64,000 bases of DNA from Oenanthe sinensis (Eukaryota; Streptophyta; Magnoliopsida; Apiales; Apiaceae): positions 8,742,001-8,806,000 of the forward strand of contig JAPMAC010000221.1 in assembly GCA_028671895.1 (NCBI GenBank), in the 5' to 3' direction. How positions within the stretch are numbered: position 1 is the first letter of the stretch; each line of letters begins with the position of its first letter. The position numbers and the translations under genes are program-made. The notes under the pieces are model-generated. The model saw only the letters and a program-made list of their open reading frames with translations, was not told the origin of the DNA and searched no databases. Positions 1-11,816 of the stretch are shown piece after piece.

Positions 1-387
1 TGCAAAATAAGATCATGAAATGTAATTGCTACACATGTTTTCAGTGATAACCAGTACAATAAATAAACAAGTCTGTACAACCAATTTCTCACTAAAGATC
101 ACAACCTGTCTGATATAGAATCTCTCAGCCAGATCTCATCACATTGAAATCCACCAATTAATTCTAAACCACAGACTGTTATGCTTCTTGTTAACTACAA
201 ACACTTATGTAACAGTTAACTACTTATGCTATATCGAATAATTACCACACAACATAACTGGTATACTTATGATAATTAATATTGATATTCATAAGCCCGA
301 GATTATAAGTTAGACTGGAGGTCACAAGTCCTTTGGATATAACAATTCAATAACTTGTAAATCCATACAACTCCTCGCAAATAAAAA
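1..387 (-). other. Element A 3' non-coding region after pol
   Basis: This is sequence downstream of the pol stop. I see no ORF, no polypurine tract and no match to the LTR at 6378-7890, so the 3' LTR and any accessory ORF of element A must lie beyond the left edge. Confidence 0.6.
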
Positions 388-2031
388 TTAATTTAAATTT
401 AACATTCCTAATTCACTAACCAACCTAGAGAAAGTGGATTCGTCTAGTGGTTTCGTGAAGATGTCTGCAAGTTGTTGTTCTGTGGGTACAAAATGCAACT
501 CCACAATTCCATTCATGACATGCTCTCGTAAAAAGTGATACCTGATATCAATGTGCTTGGTTCGTGAGTGCTGAACCGGATTGTTGGTTATAGCTATGGC
601 GCTTGTGTTGTCGCAGAATATTGGAATCTTGTTCAACATAAAGCCATAGTCTTGGAGTTGGTTTCTCATCCATAGGATCTGAGCATAACAGCTACCTGCT
701 GCGATGTATTCTGCCTCTACTGTTGAGGTAGACACTGAGTGCTGCTTCTTGCTATACCATGAGACCAATCTTCTTCTCAAGAATTGACAGCTTCCAGAAG
801 TACTCTTCCTGTCAATCTTACAACCTGCAAAATCCGAGTCTGTATAGCCGATTAGGTCAAAACCAGTACCTTTAGGATACCAAATTCCCAAATTTGGAGT
901 ATTCTTCAGGTATCTAAAAATTCTTTTGACAGCTATAAGGTGAGACTCTTTTGGGTTACCTTGGAACCGTGCACATAGGCAAGTTGAAAACATAATATCT
1001 GGCCTACTTGCAGTTAAGTAAAGTAGAGATCCAATCATACCTCTGTAGCTTGTGATGTCGACAGATTTACTTGACTTGTCCTCATCAAGCTTTGTGGCAG
1101 TTGGCATTGGAGTCTTGGCGGGGGCTGAATCTTCAAGTCCATACTTCTTTAGAAGATCTCTGATGTACTTTGCCTGGCAAATGAAGATCCCATTTTTCTT
1201 CAGACTCACTTGTAGTCCAAGGAAGAAAGTAAGCTCGCCCATCATACTCATCTCGTACCTACTCTGCATTAACTTAGCAAATCTCTTGCATAGCTCATCA
1301 TTAGTAGAACTGAATATAATATCATCAACATACATTTGAACTAATATCAAATTATTTTTGTGCATTTTATGAAAGAGAGTCTTATCTATAATACCTCTGA
1401 TAAAACCATTTTTAATTAAAAATTCAGATAGTGTTTCATACCATGTTCGAGGCGCTTGCTTGAGTCCATAAAGAGCTTTAAAAAGGAAGTACACAAAGTC
1501 CATATGATCTTTGTTCTCGAAACCCGGAGGTTGCTCTACAAATACTTCTTCTTCCAGCTCCCCATTCAGGAATGCACTCTTCACATCCATTTGATAAACT
1601 TTAAAGTCAGAATGTGTTGCGAATGCCAAAAACATCCTGATGGCTTCAAGTCTTGCTACTGGTGCATAGGTCTCATCATAATCTATTCCTTCTTCTTGAG
1701 AATACCCCTTAGCAACCAGTCTGGCCTTGTTCCTCGTAACAATGCCATCTTCATCCAACTTATTCCTGAATACCCATTTAGTGCCAATAACAGATTTGTC
1801 TTTAGGTCTGGGTACCAGTTTCCAAACTTTCTGCCTATCAAACTGATTGAGTTCATCTTGCATCGCAATCACCCAATCTGGATCTTCTAGAGCATCTTCA
1901 ACCTTTTTAGGTTCTTCCTCTGATAGAAAACCAGAGTACAGACATTCATTCTTCGTTGCTCTTCTAGTCCTCACACCACTCTCTGGGTCACTAATGATTA
2001 ATTCAAAGGGATGATCTCTGTTCCATACCCT
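388..2031 (-). pseudogene. Element A pol, C-terminal part: reverse transcriptase and RNase H
   Basis: This part of the polyprotein copies element RNA into DNA inside the virus-like particle. The RT domain starts after the integrase linker. It shows the fingers motif GTKWVFRNK, the DVKSAFLNG motif with a catalytic Asp, and the MYVDDIIF active site. RNase H follows with YTDSDFAGC, STVEAEYIAAGS and the C-terminal LADIFTKPLDE, all key acidic residues visible. The segment is 548 codons without interruption. It is bounded upstream by an in-frame TAG at 2032-2034, beyond which the same frame continues to another stop at 2236. The first internal Met, at 1974, is not a real start, because this is the tail of a polyprotein. 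Apart from the stops it looks functional. Lineage: SIRE-like Ty1/copia. Confidence 0.9.
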
Positions 2032-2235
2032 CTATCTAGGAAGATTAGCCCTTGATGATTGTCCTTCTTCGTAGTTGTGTTGAGAGCGACTAACTGATCC
2101 TTCTTCACTTCCCCTTGAGTTGCTGCCTTCATTATTTGATGATCCACTAGTTGAGCTAGCAGGTTCAGTAACAGACTGATTTTGAAATACAGACTGTGAC
2201 TGTGACTGTGTGGTATTACCAATACTTCCACTCCT

Positions 2236-3696
2236 TTACTCTGGATTATCAATCTCCATGTGTTCATGACTACCAGATGCAGCACCAGGTATGTCTTCAT
2301 CTCCTAAGTAGTATTCTGATAGATTTTCAATTTCCAGAGATTCAGAATTTTTATCATTTTGAAGACTTGGGAGTTTGGTGTCGTCAAACGTTACATTAAG
2401 GCTTTCAATGACCTTATGAGTTTCAATCACATATACCCTGTACGTCTTAGACTCAAGTGAGTAACCAAGAAAAATGACTTCATCTGCTTTAGCATCAAAC
2501 TTGCCTAGATGTTCATCTTTCAATACATAGCATTTTCCACCAAACACATGAAAGTACTTTAGTGATGGCTTTCTGTTGGTCATAACCTCATATGATGTCT
2601 TTTCTATGTCTTTGTTGATTAGGGTTCTGTTCTGAGTGTAACAAGCTGTGTTGACTGCTTCTGCCCAAAAATATGTAGGTAGCTTTGACTGGCTTAACAT
2701 TGTCCTTGCTGCTTCAATCAAAGTCCTGTTTTTCCTTTCTACCACTCCATTCTGCTGTGGAGTTCTTGGGGCTGAGTATTGTCTTGAAATTCCTCGCTCT
2801 GTGCAAAATTCATTTAGAACTGCATTTCTGAATTCAGTTCCATTATCTGATCTGATTGTCCGCCCAGGCAATCCAGCTTCCACCTCAATCTTTTTAATGT
2901 GATAGATTACCATTTGAGATGTTTCATCCTTAGAATGCAAAAACAACACCCACGTGTACTTGGAGTAGTCGTCGACAATCACTAATGCATATTTCTTCTT
3001 TGAAACTGACATGACATTAACCGGTCCAAACAGATCCATATGAATCAACTGGAGAGGTTCGCTGATGCTTAACATGTCCTTACTTTTATGTGACGCCTTC
3101 TTTGACTTACCCTTTTCACATGCTTCACAGAGTCCTTCTTGGTAGAATTCTATCTGTGGTAACCCTCTCACCAATTCTCTTCTTACTAAAGAATTCATCG
3201 TCTCGAAGTTCAGGTGAGATAGTTTTCTATGCCATAACCAACTCAATTCAGAGGATGCTCTATTGTAGAAACAATTTGCTTCTCCTCTGCTTGCAGTGTT
3301 TAAGTCAGCTACGAACATATTTCCTTTTCTTATTCCTTTAAGAGCAAGCTTTTCATCTTTCCTATTGGTGATCATACACTTTTCCTTCCTGAAGTCCACA
3401 TTATATCCTTTATCTGTAAATTGACTGACGCACAGCAAGTTGTGCTTCAGACCGTCAACAAGAGAGATATTTTCAATGATGACATTTCCAACTTCCAGAC
3501 TACCATATCCCTTAGTAAAGCCTTTGCTGTCATCTCCAAAGGCTACAACTGGGCCGGTCTTCTCAACCACATTGGTCAGCAGGGACTTGACTCCTGTCAT
3601 GTGCCTTGAACATCCACTATCCAGAATCCACATGACTTTTACATTAGTATCTATGCCCTGCAACCACAAAGTGATTAAGGTTTCTTTGGAACCCAA
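2236..3696 (-). pseudogene. Element A pol, N-terminal part: aspartic protease, GAG-pre-integrase, integrase
   Basis: The order is protease (WILDSGCSRHMTG, DSG catalytic motif, residues 24-36), the GAG-pre-integrase HHCC zinc region (LWHRKLSHLNF ... LCEACEKGK, about residues 154-195), then the integrase core. The integrase acidic triad is visible as MDLFG, SDNGTEF and NGVVERKN, followed by FWAEAVNTACYTQNR and the core-end region with VIFLGYS. The frame is offset from gag (gag ends at 3675, pol is open from 3696), so translation would need a frameshift, or this copy carries an indel. The TAA at 2236-2238 interrupts the Ser/Gln-rich linker to RT. The frame then reopens to the TAG at 2032. The triad is complete, so the damage is nonsense only. 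Confidence 0.9.
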
Positions 3697-6221
3697 ACTT
3701 GTTTGGGTCCAAGAAATTTAGAGGTTCTTGCAGATGGTGTAATAGGTTCAGTTTTCACATCTTTAAGTTCTACTTTGACTGAACTCGAATTATGTTCCTT
3801 TGCTTTGACAGATTTGTCTTTTGGCTTAGGAGATTGAGTCTCCTTCCTAACTTTAGGAGGACTAGCAGTCTTTGCCCTTACCTTTTTCTTATTCATGCTT
3901 CTTTCTATGCTTATGCAATTACTAGAAGTAGATGCATTCATCAAATTGAAATAAGCATTCATAATATTAAAAGCACATGGCATACATCCAGTAATACCAC
4001 AAGGCAAATGTGAACTATTCATGCTAAACATGTTCTGCACAACAGGAATATTAGATTCTACTTTAACCTTATTACATGCATGACTAAGGGGTCCAGTAGA
4101 ATTGCAATTAGTACACAATTTCCTAGGTGCAGTGGGTGCAGGTGTAACAGAATTAGCAATTTTAACACCTACTTTCCCATTCCTATTACTCTTTGACTTG
4201 TTCTTGTTACCACCTAATTCAGTTTTAGCAGATTCAGTTTTAACTGGCTTATTAGGTGTAACTTCATCTAAATTATTTTCCTCAACTTCTTTCTCTTTTA
4301 ACTTATCCTTAACATGCATTTCTTGTTTCCATACGATAGTATCTTCGTCTAAGGGTTCTGAGAGTGGGAGCTTAAAGATAGGATTGCTACTATTCTTAAT
4401 AACAAAAGGAACATTTTCATTTTATAATAAAACAGTACTAGAAGCATTGAAAGTTACATTCCTTTTATCCTTTTTCTTATTCCTTTTATGTTCATCGTAG
4501 TCAAAGCATATACATGTCTTGTTATCTAAGCTCTGTTTATCCATTATGTCTTTAGCAATATTAGCTGAGTTCTTAAAAGCTTCCAATTTTAACTCTAGCT
4601 CAGAAATCTTAGCCATAAGTGTTGTCTCAACCTCTGCATTACAGTTAACCTTATTCTCCAAATATTCATTTCTTTCCTTAAGGTTATTAATTGTGATTTC
4701 TACAAGCTCTAGTTGTTCCTTTTCAGATTCTAGCTTTTTAATCTTCGCAACTAGTCTAGCATTTTCTCCTTCAGAAGCTAGCATGCTTGTATAAATGTTG
4801 AACATCTCTATACTCAAGTCATTAACAATATTTTTATATTCAGATAGAGACATATCTACAGTTGTGAGAATAGGTACCTGTGATGATGATAGAGATTGTT
4901 CTGAAGTGTCTGCCATTAATGCAAGATTTCCATATTCTTCTTCTTCAGAATCCGTGTCATCCCAGCTTCTACCTTCAACAATGTAAGCCTTGCCTTGTTG
5001 TTTTGCAACCAAAGCATCCAATCTCTGTTTCAACCTCTCATTCTCCCTTTTTAACTCATCATAGCTTTTCTTCTCGTATGAACTCTTCTTCTCATAAACC
5101 TTCTTGTCTTTTGCTTGTCTTGGTTTCTTACATTCAGTGGCGAAATGCCCTAGTTCATTGTAGTTGTAGCACCGGAACTTACTACGGTCTACCATGTTTG
5201 ACTTGTAACCACCTCTTGAGTTGGATCCCGAAAATGATCCTGTCTTCTGAAATCTGCTACTAAAACTTTTCTTGTACTTGGGATTCCTTCTGAATCTTAT
5301 ATGCTTGAAATGCCCTGCCAAGTACGCCATAGATTTGTCTTCCATCTCATCAAGCTCTTCCAATGTATAAAAATCATCTTCCTCTTCAGCTTGTGATTCT
5401 GTAGCCATTTCAGCTTCAATGATCAATTCTCCACCAATCTTGGTTTCAACGACCTTTGCTTCAAAAGTTTTAACTTCATCTGCCACAAGAGCTGTGGTCT
5501 TCATTAGTGCTGCACTCTTACTGTCCACTGAGCCGGAACCATAGATAATCAACCTCTGTTCTTGTTCCATTTCACAATTCTTCAATTTTCCATATAGCTT
5601 TTCAAGGGGCATAACATTGAAGTTGTCCCTTTCTCTAATTGAAGAAACCTTATCCTCAACATGATGTGGAAGAGTCAACATAAACTTCCTATTCGTTTCC
5701 CTTAATGGATAGTTTTTCCCCTGGATACTCAACTCATTTAATAATTTATTATATCGCTCAAAGACTTGAGTGATTGTTTCTCCAGGAGTAGATTTGAATT
5801 CTTCATATCTTGATGTCATTATATCCAACCGGTTCTCTTTTACTTCTTCTGTTCCTTCCATAATCAGTTCGATGGTTTCCCACATGTGCTTTCCAGATAT
5901 ACAATTTAGAATTTGATGGCACATGTCTTCATCCATTGAGTCAACAATAATCAACTGAAGGCCTGTGTCCAATGCAATAATTTCTTTCTCTGTATCAGTG
6001 AACTCTGTAGGATCCTTTGGAGTAGACCTTTGAGGAACTCTTACTCCGTCCACTATAGATTCATGAATCATCTTCATTGGTACAAATGGTCCGTTCTCTA
6101 AGATACCCATGTATAACAGATTTGCAGCCTTAATAAACAGGGTCATCTTCTTTTTCCAGAGATTATAATTCACTCTATCAAACTGAGGAACCTTAATACT
6201 TCCTACTTTTTGAGAACTCAT
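3675..6221 (-). pseudogene. Element A gag
   Basis: This is the capsid/nucleocapsid precursor of a SIRE-like copia element. It begins MSSQKVGSIKVPQF at 6221, 143 nt inside the PBS, in a good plant gag context. The N-terminal half is the UBN2/DUF4219-type gag domain (NYNLWKKKMTLFI, HMWETIELIMEGTEE, ETITQVFERYNKLLNEL). A zinc knuckle follows near 5120-5171. After a Lys/Glu-rich stretch come about 150 residues of predicted coiled coil. An in-frame TAA at 4422-4424 splits the ORF, and the same frame continues to 3675, ending LGPKQVWVPKKP. The knuckle reads CYNYNELGHFATEC, so the second Cys ligand is Tyr (codon 5160-5162). A second knuckle-like CTNCNSTGPLSHAC has Pro where His is expected. Confidence 0.88.
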
Positions 6222-6363
6222 GATATTGAACTTTTCAAAATTATTTAAAGTTCAAAAAATTTCTGAGTGAAATATTTTGAAAATTAAAAAATTCGCGAAA
6301 AATTCCAGAAGCTTAATACTGAAGTCCGAACAATAGATCCTGATTTGTAAACTCAATCAGGAA

Positions 6364-6375
6364 GCTCTGATACCA
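6364..6375 (-). other. Element A primer-binding site (initiator tRNA-Met)
   Basis: On the minus strand this reads TGGTATCAGAGC, the usual plant copia site complementary to the 3' end of initiator tRNA-Met. It starts two bases inside the LTR end, where minus-strand DNA synthesis would begin. Confidence 0.93.
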
Positions 6376-6377
6376 AT

Positions 6378-7890
6378 TGTTAGTCCCAAATATCGTAGAA
6401 GGGGGGTTGAATACGATATTGTCCAATTTATAAAATATTCACGAAATGATTTGTTATGGATTAGTTGACAGTTCGAACAGATATTAAATCAAACACAAGG
6501 TATGTACACAGTTAACACAAACACAGTTCGTTCGGGGAATATATCGTTTTATTAATATAAACCACGATGGTGCTACACAACTCTAATCCGTAGATTAGCT
6601 TCAACTGATTCACTAGTACAATTACAATACAACAACAACAATCAATACGAACAATAATTATGACACTAGCTCAAACGACGTTAATGGCTTCTCTGTGTCT
6701 CTCTTCTTTGCTCTGTATGTTTTCTCTCTGTAACTGAATGAATTGTTAATCACAAAGGCTTCGCTTTGCTTCTTTATTGTGTAGACTTTTTCAATCTTCT
6801 ACGTGGCCTTCTGAGAACCAAGTAAATAGATTGCTTCTCACTTCTTGAATTAACAACCGTCGAGACATTTATTTTATAACCATCGGTGAGTATGTTGATA
6901 ACCGTCGAGAGAAATAAATCACTTAAAACAATTCTTGCTCAAGGATATCAATGATAGGTGGCATGCTGTGGCTGGCTGTAGATTAAACAATCTTAAACCC
7001 TTAACTATCGAAGTGCCATAACTATCGAGACTTAACCGTCGATGGAATAAATAATCTGGATATTTATCTGAGTACCTTAACTATCGAGATGCTGTAACCG
7101 TCGGTTAATTTAAACGAAACAGTCAACCCAACTATCAGTTATAACTATCGACTCAAATGAATTATTAAAACCATAACCGTCGAGGAAATAGAATTAATAA
7201 TATATCCAAAAGTGATAACCGTCGAGTGATTTGCTAACCGTCGGTAAATAAGACGAAATAGCCAAACAGGAGACCCAACCGTCGGTAGATAAGACAAAAC
7301 AGCCAAACAGCCAAAACCAACTATCGGTAGTTCACCTTAGCTATTTTTCCAACGATTCAAAGCTCTGTAATATTTCTTTTCACTGCAACCAAGTTAATAA
7401 ATTTACCTTTACTACTTGAACTTGATTTTCTCTTAGCTTTAGTACACAACGGTTATACAGCCAATTCTTTTCTAACATAGATGCAGTTCTCAATTCCTTT
7501 TGTGCTGACGTTTAGTGCAACTGGTCTGGTTCACAAACGACTAACATGAACTTGATCTTCACATCTTCTTGACTATTCAATTGGCCATGTTTCTCTAGCT
7601 GTTAAGAAGTGCTTCTGTAATTCACTGAAATCCCTTGACTTCTCTGTTGTAAAACCTCTGACATCTTCTGAACCTCTGAAACACTACATCTTTATTCTTC
7701 ACTGAGGCTTGAACATGTTAATGAACTTCTTTCAGTGATCTTCAATGTCTTCAAAGTTTCATCTAATGTTTTGGTCTTTTGTATTCAACTTATAAACGAT
7801 TCGTAGTCGATTCCGTGCTTCATTTTAATATAAGTTACCGACCATCTGTGTTGAGTTAGTTTCCTCGGTTACATGTTACGTTACGTTACA
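6378..7890 (-). repeat. Element A 5' LTR
   Basis: The inner end is certain: on the minus strand it finishes ...GGGACTAACA immediately before the PBS, and a TTCAACCCCCCTTCTA-type R/U5 segment precedes it, as in other copia LTRs of this window. The outer end is inferred at 7890, where minus-strand sequence starts TGTAACG and a different LTR (E) begins. A start slightly inside this cannot be excluded, because the expected TGTTAG inverted terminal repeat is not seen there. The outer half aligns by eye with solo LTR S1 (25118-26542). Both share, for example, a stretch containing tcactgaaagaagttcat followed by cctcagtgaagaata. The middle holds the 15-copy motif array. Confidence 0.8.
6855..7330 (-). 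repeat. Dispersed short-motif array in element A LTR (aaccgtcga / aactatcga)
   Basis: Fifteen near-copies of one 9-10 bp motif lie in 476 bp, written on the plus strand: eight aaccgtcg, six aactatc, and one aaccatcgg. They have irregular spacing and unique sequence between them. On the element strand the motif is CGACGGTT or CGATAGTT. The CGGTTA form fits the plant MYB core CNGTTR, and ACCGAC forms resemble the DRE core; both assignments are inference. Short repeated TF-binding motifs in LTR promoters are established for the tobacco copia elements Tto1 and Tnt1. A regulatory role here is likely but untested. Confidence 0.85.
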
Positions 7891-8429
7891 TTATGCTTTA
7901 CAATAGTCTTTCAGAGTCTATAGTCTGGCAGAGTCTGAAGATTTCAGAGATTATGAAGTCAAAGCTAAATTTGGAAGATGATCACAGATAATGGAAGTCT
8001 TCGAAGATAAAGTAAAAGATATTGCAGATATGCTATGAGAAGGAAGGAGAATTGAAGAAGGAAATTGTCATATAATAATTAGGAATTTCATTCCTATTGT
8101 AATTTGTGTTTCTGCTATTAGTTGATATGTAGCTCTCTATAAAAAGACTCTATGTAACCTAATTAAAAAGTGTGAAATAAGTCGAAATTTTTGAGAGCAT
8201 AGAGATAAAGAGAGTTGCTGTGAAATACACAGAGAAGCTGCTAGGGTTTGTGTACACCTTAGGAGAGTTTGTTTTTATACATCAATAAAACAAACAATTG
8301 TTATTCATATCTTTGTGTTTCATCTTTGTTTTTATTCAAATCTTTGATATATATTGAGTTGATTTTAATCAGGCAGAAAAAGCACACAAGTATTCAACCC
8401 CCCCTTCTACTTGTGCAATTGGGAAAACA
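7891..8429 (+). repeat. Copia LTR fragment E (3' portion)
   Basis: The right end carries the marks of a plus-strand copia LTR: a TATA box (ctataaaaag, 8138-8147), a 5'-leader-like R region, then ttcaacccccccttcta and a terminal gggaaaaca at 8429. No primer-binding site follows, so this is a 3' or solo LTR. The left part is missing because element A abuts at 7890. Its remaining U3 contains cagagtct repeats reminiscent of the family C motif. It appears to be inserted in element B1. Confidence 0.65.
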
Positions 8430-8430
8430 A

Positions 8431-9790
8431 TGGATCTATCACTTCTAATAAGGATACATTAGAAAAAAGGTTGGATGAGAAGCTTCCAATGAATACTATG
8501 GCTCAAATCAAGGACAAGTTGCTCAAAGAATCCAAGTGGTGTTGGTGGTTCTGGTGCTGGTAAAACAAGTGGCATTGGTGGTATTTCAACAAATAGGGTT
8601 ACTAAAAATGGGAGCAACATGAATAAACAATCTTCAAAGTCATCTAAGTCACCCAAAGATGACTTAGAACAGAAAAAGAAATATTTGAAGAAGTTTGAAG
8701 ATGAACTAGAAGCTAGAAGAATTTCTAGGGAAATAGAAACTCAAGCAATGATTGAGAGGGAAAGGAAAAGAATTGAAGATCTAAAGAAGATCACTGAGTT
8801 GGTGACAAAGGCAGCAGAAAAAGAAAACTTGGATGAGTTCATTACTCAGACAAGAATGGTAAATGAAAATGCAAAGAACGCTGCCAAAATAAAGCAATTC
8901 AAATGCAGAAGCCTTTCTAATTGATCTTGAAGCCCTTGAAGAGAAGAAAAAGGGTAAAGCCATAATGATTGAAGAAGAAAAGGAAAAGAAGAAGCCAGTT
9001 GGCCAGAAGCTTCTTCAAGGAGCCATTTCCTCAGAAATTTCAGATGTTGCAATAAGAGAAAAGGAGAATGAAGAAATTGATAGGGAAATGGAAATTTAAT
9101 GGAATATGGAAGATCAATTAGCAGAATAACCACTAATGAAAAAGAGGAAAATAGCCATGGCTAAGAAAAAGTCAAGTTCTACTTTAGAAATAGTGGTTCA
9201 GGAAAATCTCTAAGTTAAACAAGAAGAAATCAAGGAGGTGGTGACAATTGAAGGATATGACATGAAAGAGATACCAGTGGTAAGTGAAAAAGGGTTGATA
9301 GGAGTAAGAACTCACCGTGCAACCTCTAACCAAGAAGAATAAATGAGGATGGAATATGAGAATGAAGCAAAAATCACTTACTCAAAGTGATAATGAAGCA
9401 ATGCTACCGTGTCCTGAAGACTATTCTACCTCTACTAAAACAGAAAGTACAAACTCAATTCAATAATTACTTAGGAAATTCAACATCAAATCTCAAAACT
9501 AAGGATATCAAAGGCAGAAACTGAACCTGATTCACCCCTTAAGCTATGGAAGTCTCAAGTCAAGAAGATGGTGTTGGAGTCAAAATATGCCATGATTTTT
9601 ACAAATGTGGTGGGCAACACAAAGTTCTTTGATATCTGCAAATATCTGGATAAAATTATAGATAAAGAAATTCACTACCTAATGAGGCAACTTGGAGAGA
9701 CTGATAGAGATGAAGCAATATTGAGGAGTTCCTTCATGAGACAACTAAAGGAAAATGTTGAAAAGAGAAAGAAGAAGAGGTAATTGGATT
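8431..9790 (+). pseudogene. Degenerate accessory ORF of copia element B1 (between pol and 3' LTR)
   Basis: No known domain recognised. Open pieces in shifting frames run from about 8538 to 9782. There is a Gly/Ser-rich start, then a strongly charged, heptad-like coiled coil (KKYLKKFEDELEARR, RERKRIEDLKK; 8676-8796). After a frameshift near 8905 come more Lys/Glu-rich coil and a basic stretch, MKKRKIAMAKKK, that looks like a nuclear localisation signal. A last piece ends at 9782 (FDICKYLDKIIDKEIHYLMRQ). It lies directly upstream of a polypurine tract and LTR, so it belongs to the region after pol, where SIRE-lineage elements often carry an extra ORF. Its N-terminus is lost where LTR E was inserted. 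Stops and frameshifts make it non-functional. Confidence 0.6.
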
Positions 9791-9954
9791 ATGGAGATCA
9801 TGAAGACATTAGAGCTATTTGCCGAAATTAGTCATCAACTGGTACTTCCAAAATCCAAAGTGCTATTTAAATTTCTTGATTCTATCTGAAGGAAAATAAT
9901 TAAGGGTTTTGTTATCATCAAGTAGATTTGTGCCTGTTCATGTCACAGACACAA

Positions 9955-9966
9955 ATAGGGGGAGGT
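9955..9966 (+). other. Element B1 polypurine tract
   Basis: A purine-rich run, atagggggaggt, immediately precedes the LTR start TGTTAGGAATC. This is the plus-strand priming site of an LTR retrotransposon and fixes orientation and LTR boundary. Confidence 0.85.
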
Positions 9967-11090
9967 TGTTAGGAATCTACATATAACTTTAAACTTAGAA
10001 TCATAGAAATTTTAATTGATGTAACTGATTAATTGATATGAAAATTATAAATATCAATTGATCAGGAAACCATTTATCAGTTTAAATGTTTATGAGAATC
10101 AACTGATAATTTGGATTGTAGCATAGGTGTACTTAGTCTATTTCAATCAATAAGGTGTAAGTCAATTGATATTATTCTTATCAATTTATGTTAGAGTCGA
10201 TTGATATAGGTCATCAACTGATGTGTAACTTAGACTGTCTAATTTTAATTATTTGAAGACAGGAAATTATACAAGTGAAGGATGATCAGTTGATATTGAA
10301 GCATCAATGGATAGAAGATCAATTGAAGAAGCCAAGTCAAGTATTGAAGGCCATCAACTGATATGAAGACCCATCGATTGATATATCGATTGATAACATC
10401 TATCAATCGATAAGTTATCATTTATCAATCAATGGATATAAAGATCAATCGAAGAAGAATATCAGTTGATGGATAAAAAGAAGAATCAATTGATATGCTT
10501 AACAGCAAATTATCAATTGATTAAGACAACACAAGTTGACAGACAAAAGTACACCTATAGAAGATAGCCTATGATAATTATGAAGACTCAAGTTGAAGCT
10601 GTCTTTCCAAGACTGAAGATTTTCCTAGAATGGAAAAAGGCAAACAGGAAAGATAAATCACAAACAATCCTAGTTTAGATTAATTATTTTATACTCTTTC
10701 TGGGAATTATAAACACACTTGTAGTATATAAACAAGTGTGGTAACATTGTTAGAAAAATATATACAAGTTAGACAATATTTCTTGAATCAACTTTTAAGC
10801 CTTAAAGCACTTTGTAAGAACAGTTGATTTATTTTCTAACCTTGTATAAATGTAGCTGAGTTTTATTAACTTAGATAATTTGAGCAAAAATATACACTGA
10901 TGGAAAAACCAATCCATCAATAATTTTAAATATCTTTGTTCAATTTAATTTTCAATTTCACTTTTATATTTATATATTTTCTTAAACACTCAAACCAAAA
11001 GAACACACATTAAAATACAAAAAAAAGGTTTTGGTGATTTGTATTAAACCCCTTCTATAAATCATATTGACATTGTTCTGGGAAATAACA
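9967..11090 (+). repeat. Element B1 3' LTR
   Basis: It starts TGTTAGGAATC right after the polypurine tract and ends ...GGGAAATAACA, 1124 bp. A TATA box (tatataaac) lies near 10725. Near the end comes attaaaccccttcta, the counterpart of the pyrimidine-rich R/U5 signature. Both ends match those of the B2 LTR (24276-27979): TGTTAGGAATC and GGGAAATAACA. The following sequence (attatgtg) is not a PBS, which confirms a 3' LTR. The U3 half is crowded with tcaattgat/tcaactgat motifs. Confidence 0.88.
10015..10530 (+). repeat. Dispersed motif array in B1 LTR (tcaaytgat)
   Basis: About fifteen copies of atcaattgat, atcaactgata, atcgattgat and variants occur in about 500 bp, several as perfect palindromes (atcaattgat). 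Many lie in sentence-like repeats (atcaactgatatgaag). caactg fits the plant MYB core CNGTTR on the other strand. In the sister LTR B2 the same array is mostly tcaayggat. Confidence 0.82.
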
Positions 11091-11600
11091 ATTATGTGTA
11101 AAAAATTGTGGTTGAATTTAATCTTCCTTTCCTTATCTGATAATGATTATATTTATATCTGATTTTGTAGCCTCCTACGATCTTATTTCCATGCTAGAAG
11201 ATATTGATCACGTTCCTTAATTTTAGGGATCACCATTTTATCTTTCCATGTATTTGAAATATAGTTGAGTAAGGACTCTTATCATTTCCTTGAATTTCAG
11301 TCGTTGAGTGCTTCAGGTTATACCCGTCGAGAATTGATCTACTTGTCAGCTGCTAACAGTTCCTATTTTAATGGGCCTTGATTGATAATCAATATATTTG
11401 ATAATTATATATGTTTAATTAAATAATTCAACTAATATTGAATTATTTAATGAATAATGTTAGTAAACGTAATTAAATAACTCGTCTTCTGTCTAAATAA
11501 TGTTTACTCGTCAGCTCGTCCATCTAGTCGACAACTATGTTACCAAATGTTAATACAAAATAATACTTGTTACATTTGGTTAAAACAATAGTCCCCAATC
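11091..11600 (-). repeat. Remnant of the Tat-type gypsy 3' LTR
   Basis: On the minus strand, sequence after a purine run (ttggggac, near 11600) leads into LTR-like U3 with several cgtcg/gacgag motifs and a possible TATA (gatataaatata near 11145-11165). The LTR is cut at 11090 by element B1. Its other end and its partner are not visible, so the boundaries are approximate. Confidence 0.45.
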
Positions 11601-11731
11601 TTATTGGGGTAAGAGTCCCAACTGCCTAATGATATTATTCTTCGGGAATTACACTTGTCTTCCATTACTCCTTTGCATGCATACATATCATATATGTATT
11701 TTGAACTCACCCAAACACTTCGTTTTTCCTC

Positions 11732-11739
11732 TATTTAAA
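11732..11739 (+). promoter_or_regulatory. TATA-like box upstream of the antisense ORF
   Basis: tatttaaa lies 78 bp before the ATG at 11817, within a pyrimidine-rich context. The position suits a plant core promoter for the antisense ORF. Support is positional only. Confidence 0.35.
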
Positions 11740-11816
11740 CCATCCATCAATTAGGGATTTAATCAAACCCGTTACTTTTTCTAATTTACTATCCCCTTCA
11801 AACCCGTAATCATTTA

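Larger units (their letters stand above)
1..7890 (-). mobile_element. Ty1/copia element A, SIRE-like, nearly intact; 3' LTR outside window
   Basis: Read on the minus strand the order is LTR (7890-6378), primer-binding site, gag, protease, integrase, RT, RNase H. That order is Ty1/copia. The long gag with a C-terminal coiled-coil region and the pol wording (for example FKVYQMDVKSAFLNGELEEE) are typical of the plant SIRE/Maximus lineage. The reading frames are broken only by three in-frame stops (4422, 2236, 2032) and a gag/pol frame offset, so the copy looks young. The 3' LTR would lie left of position 1, so LTR divergence and target duplication cannot be read here. The element seems to have inserted into LTR E, which resumes at 7891. 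Confidence 0.9.

Noticed and set aside
8550..8590. Walker A-like GGSGAGKT in the B1 accessory ORF
   Set aside because: It sits in a Gly/Ser-rich low-complexity stretch with no Walker B or ATPase fold around it. Chance match.
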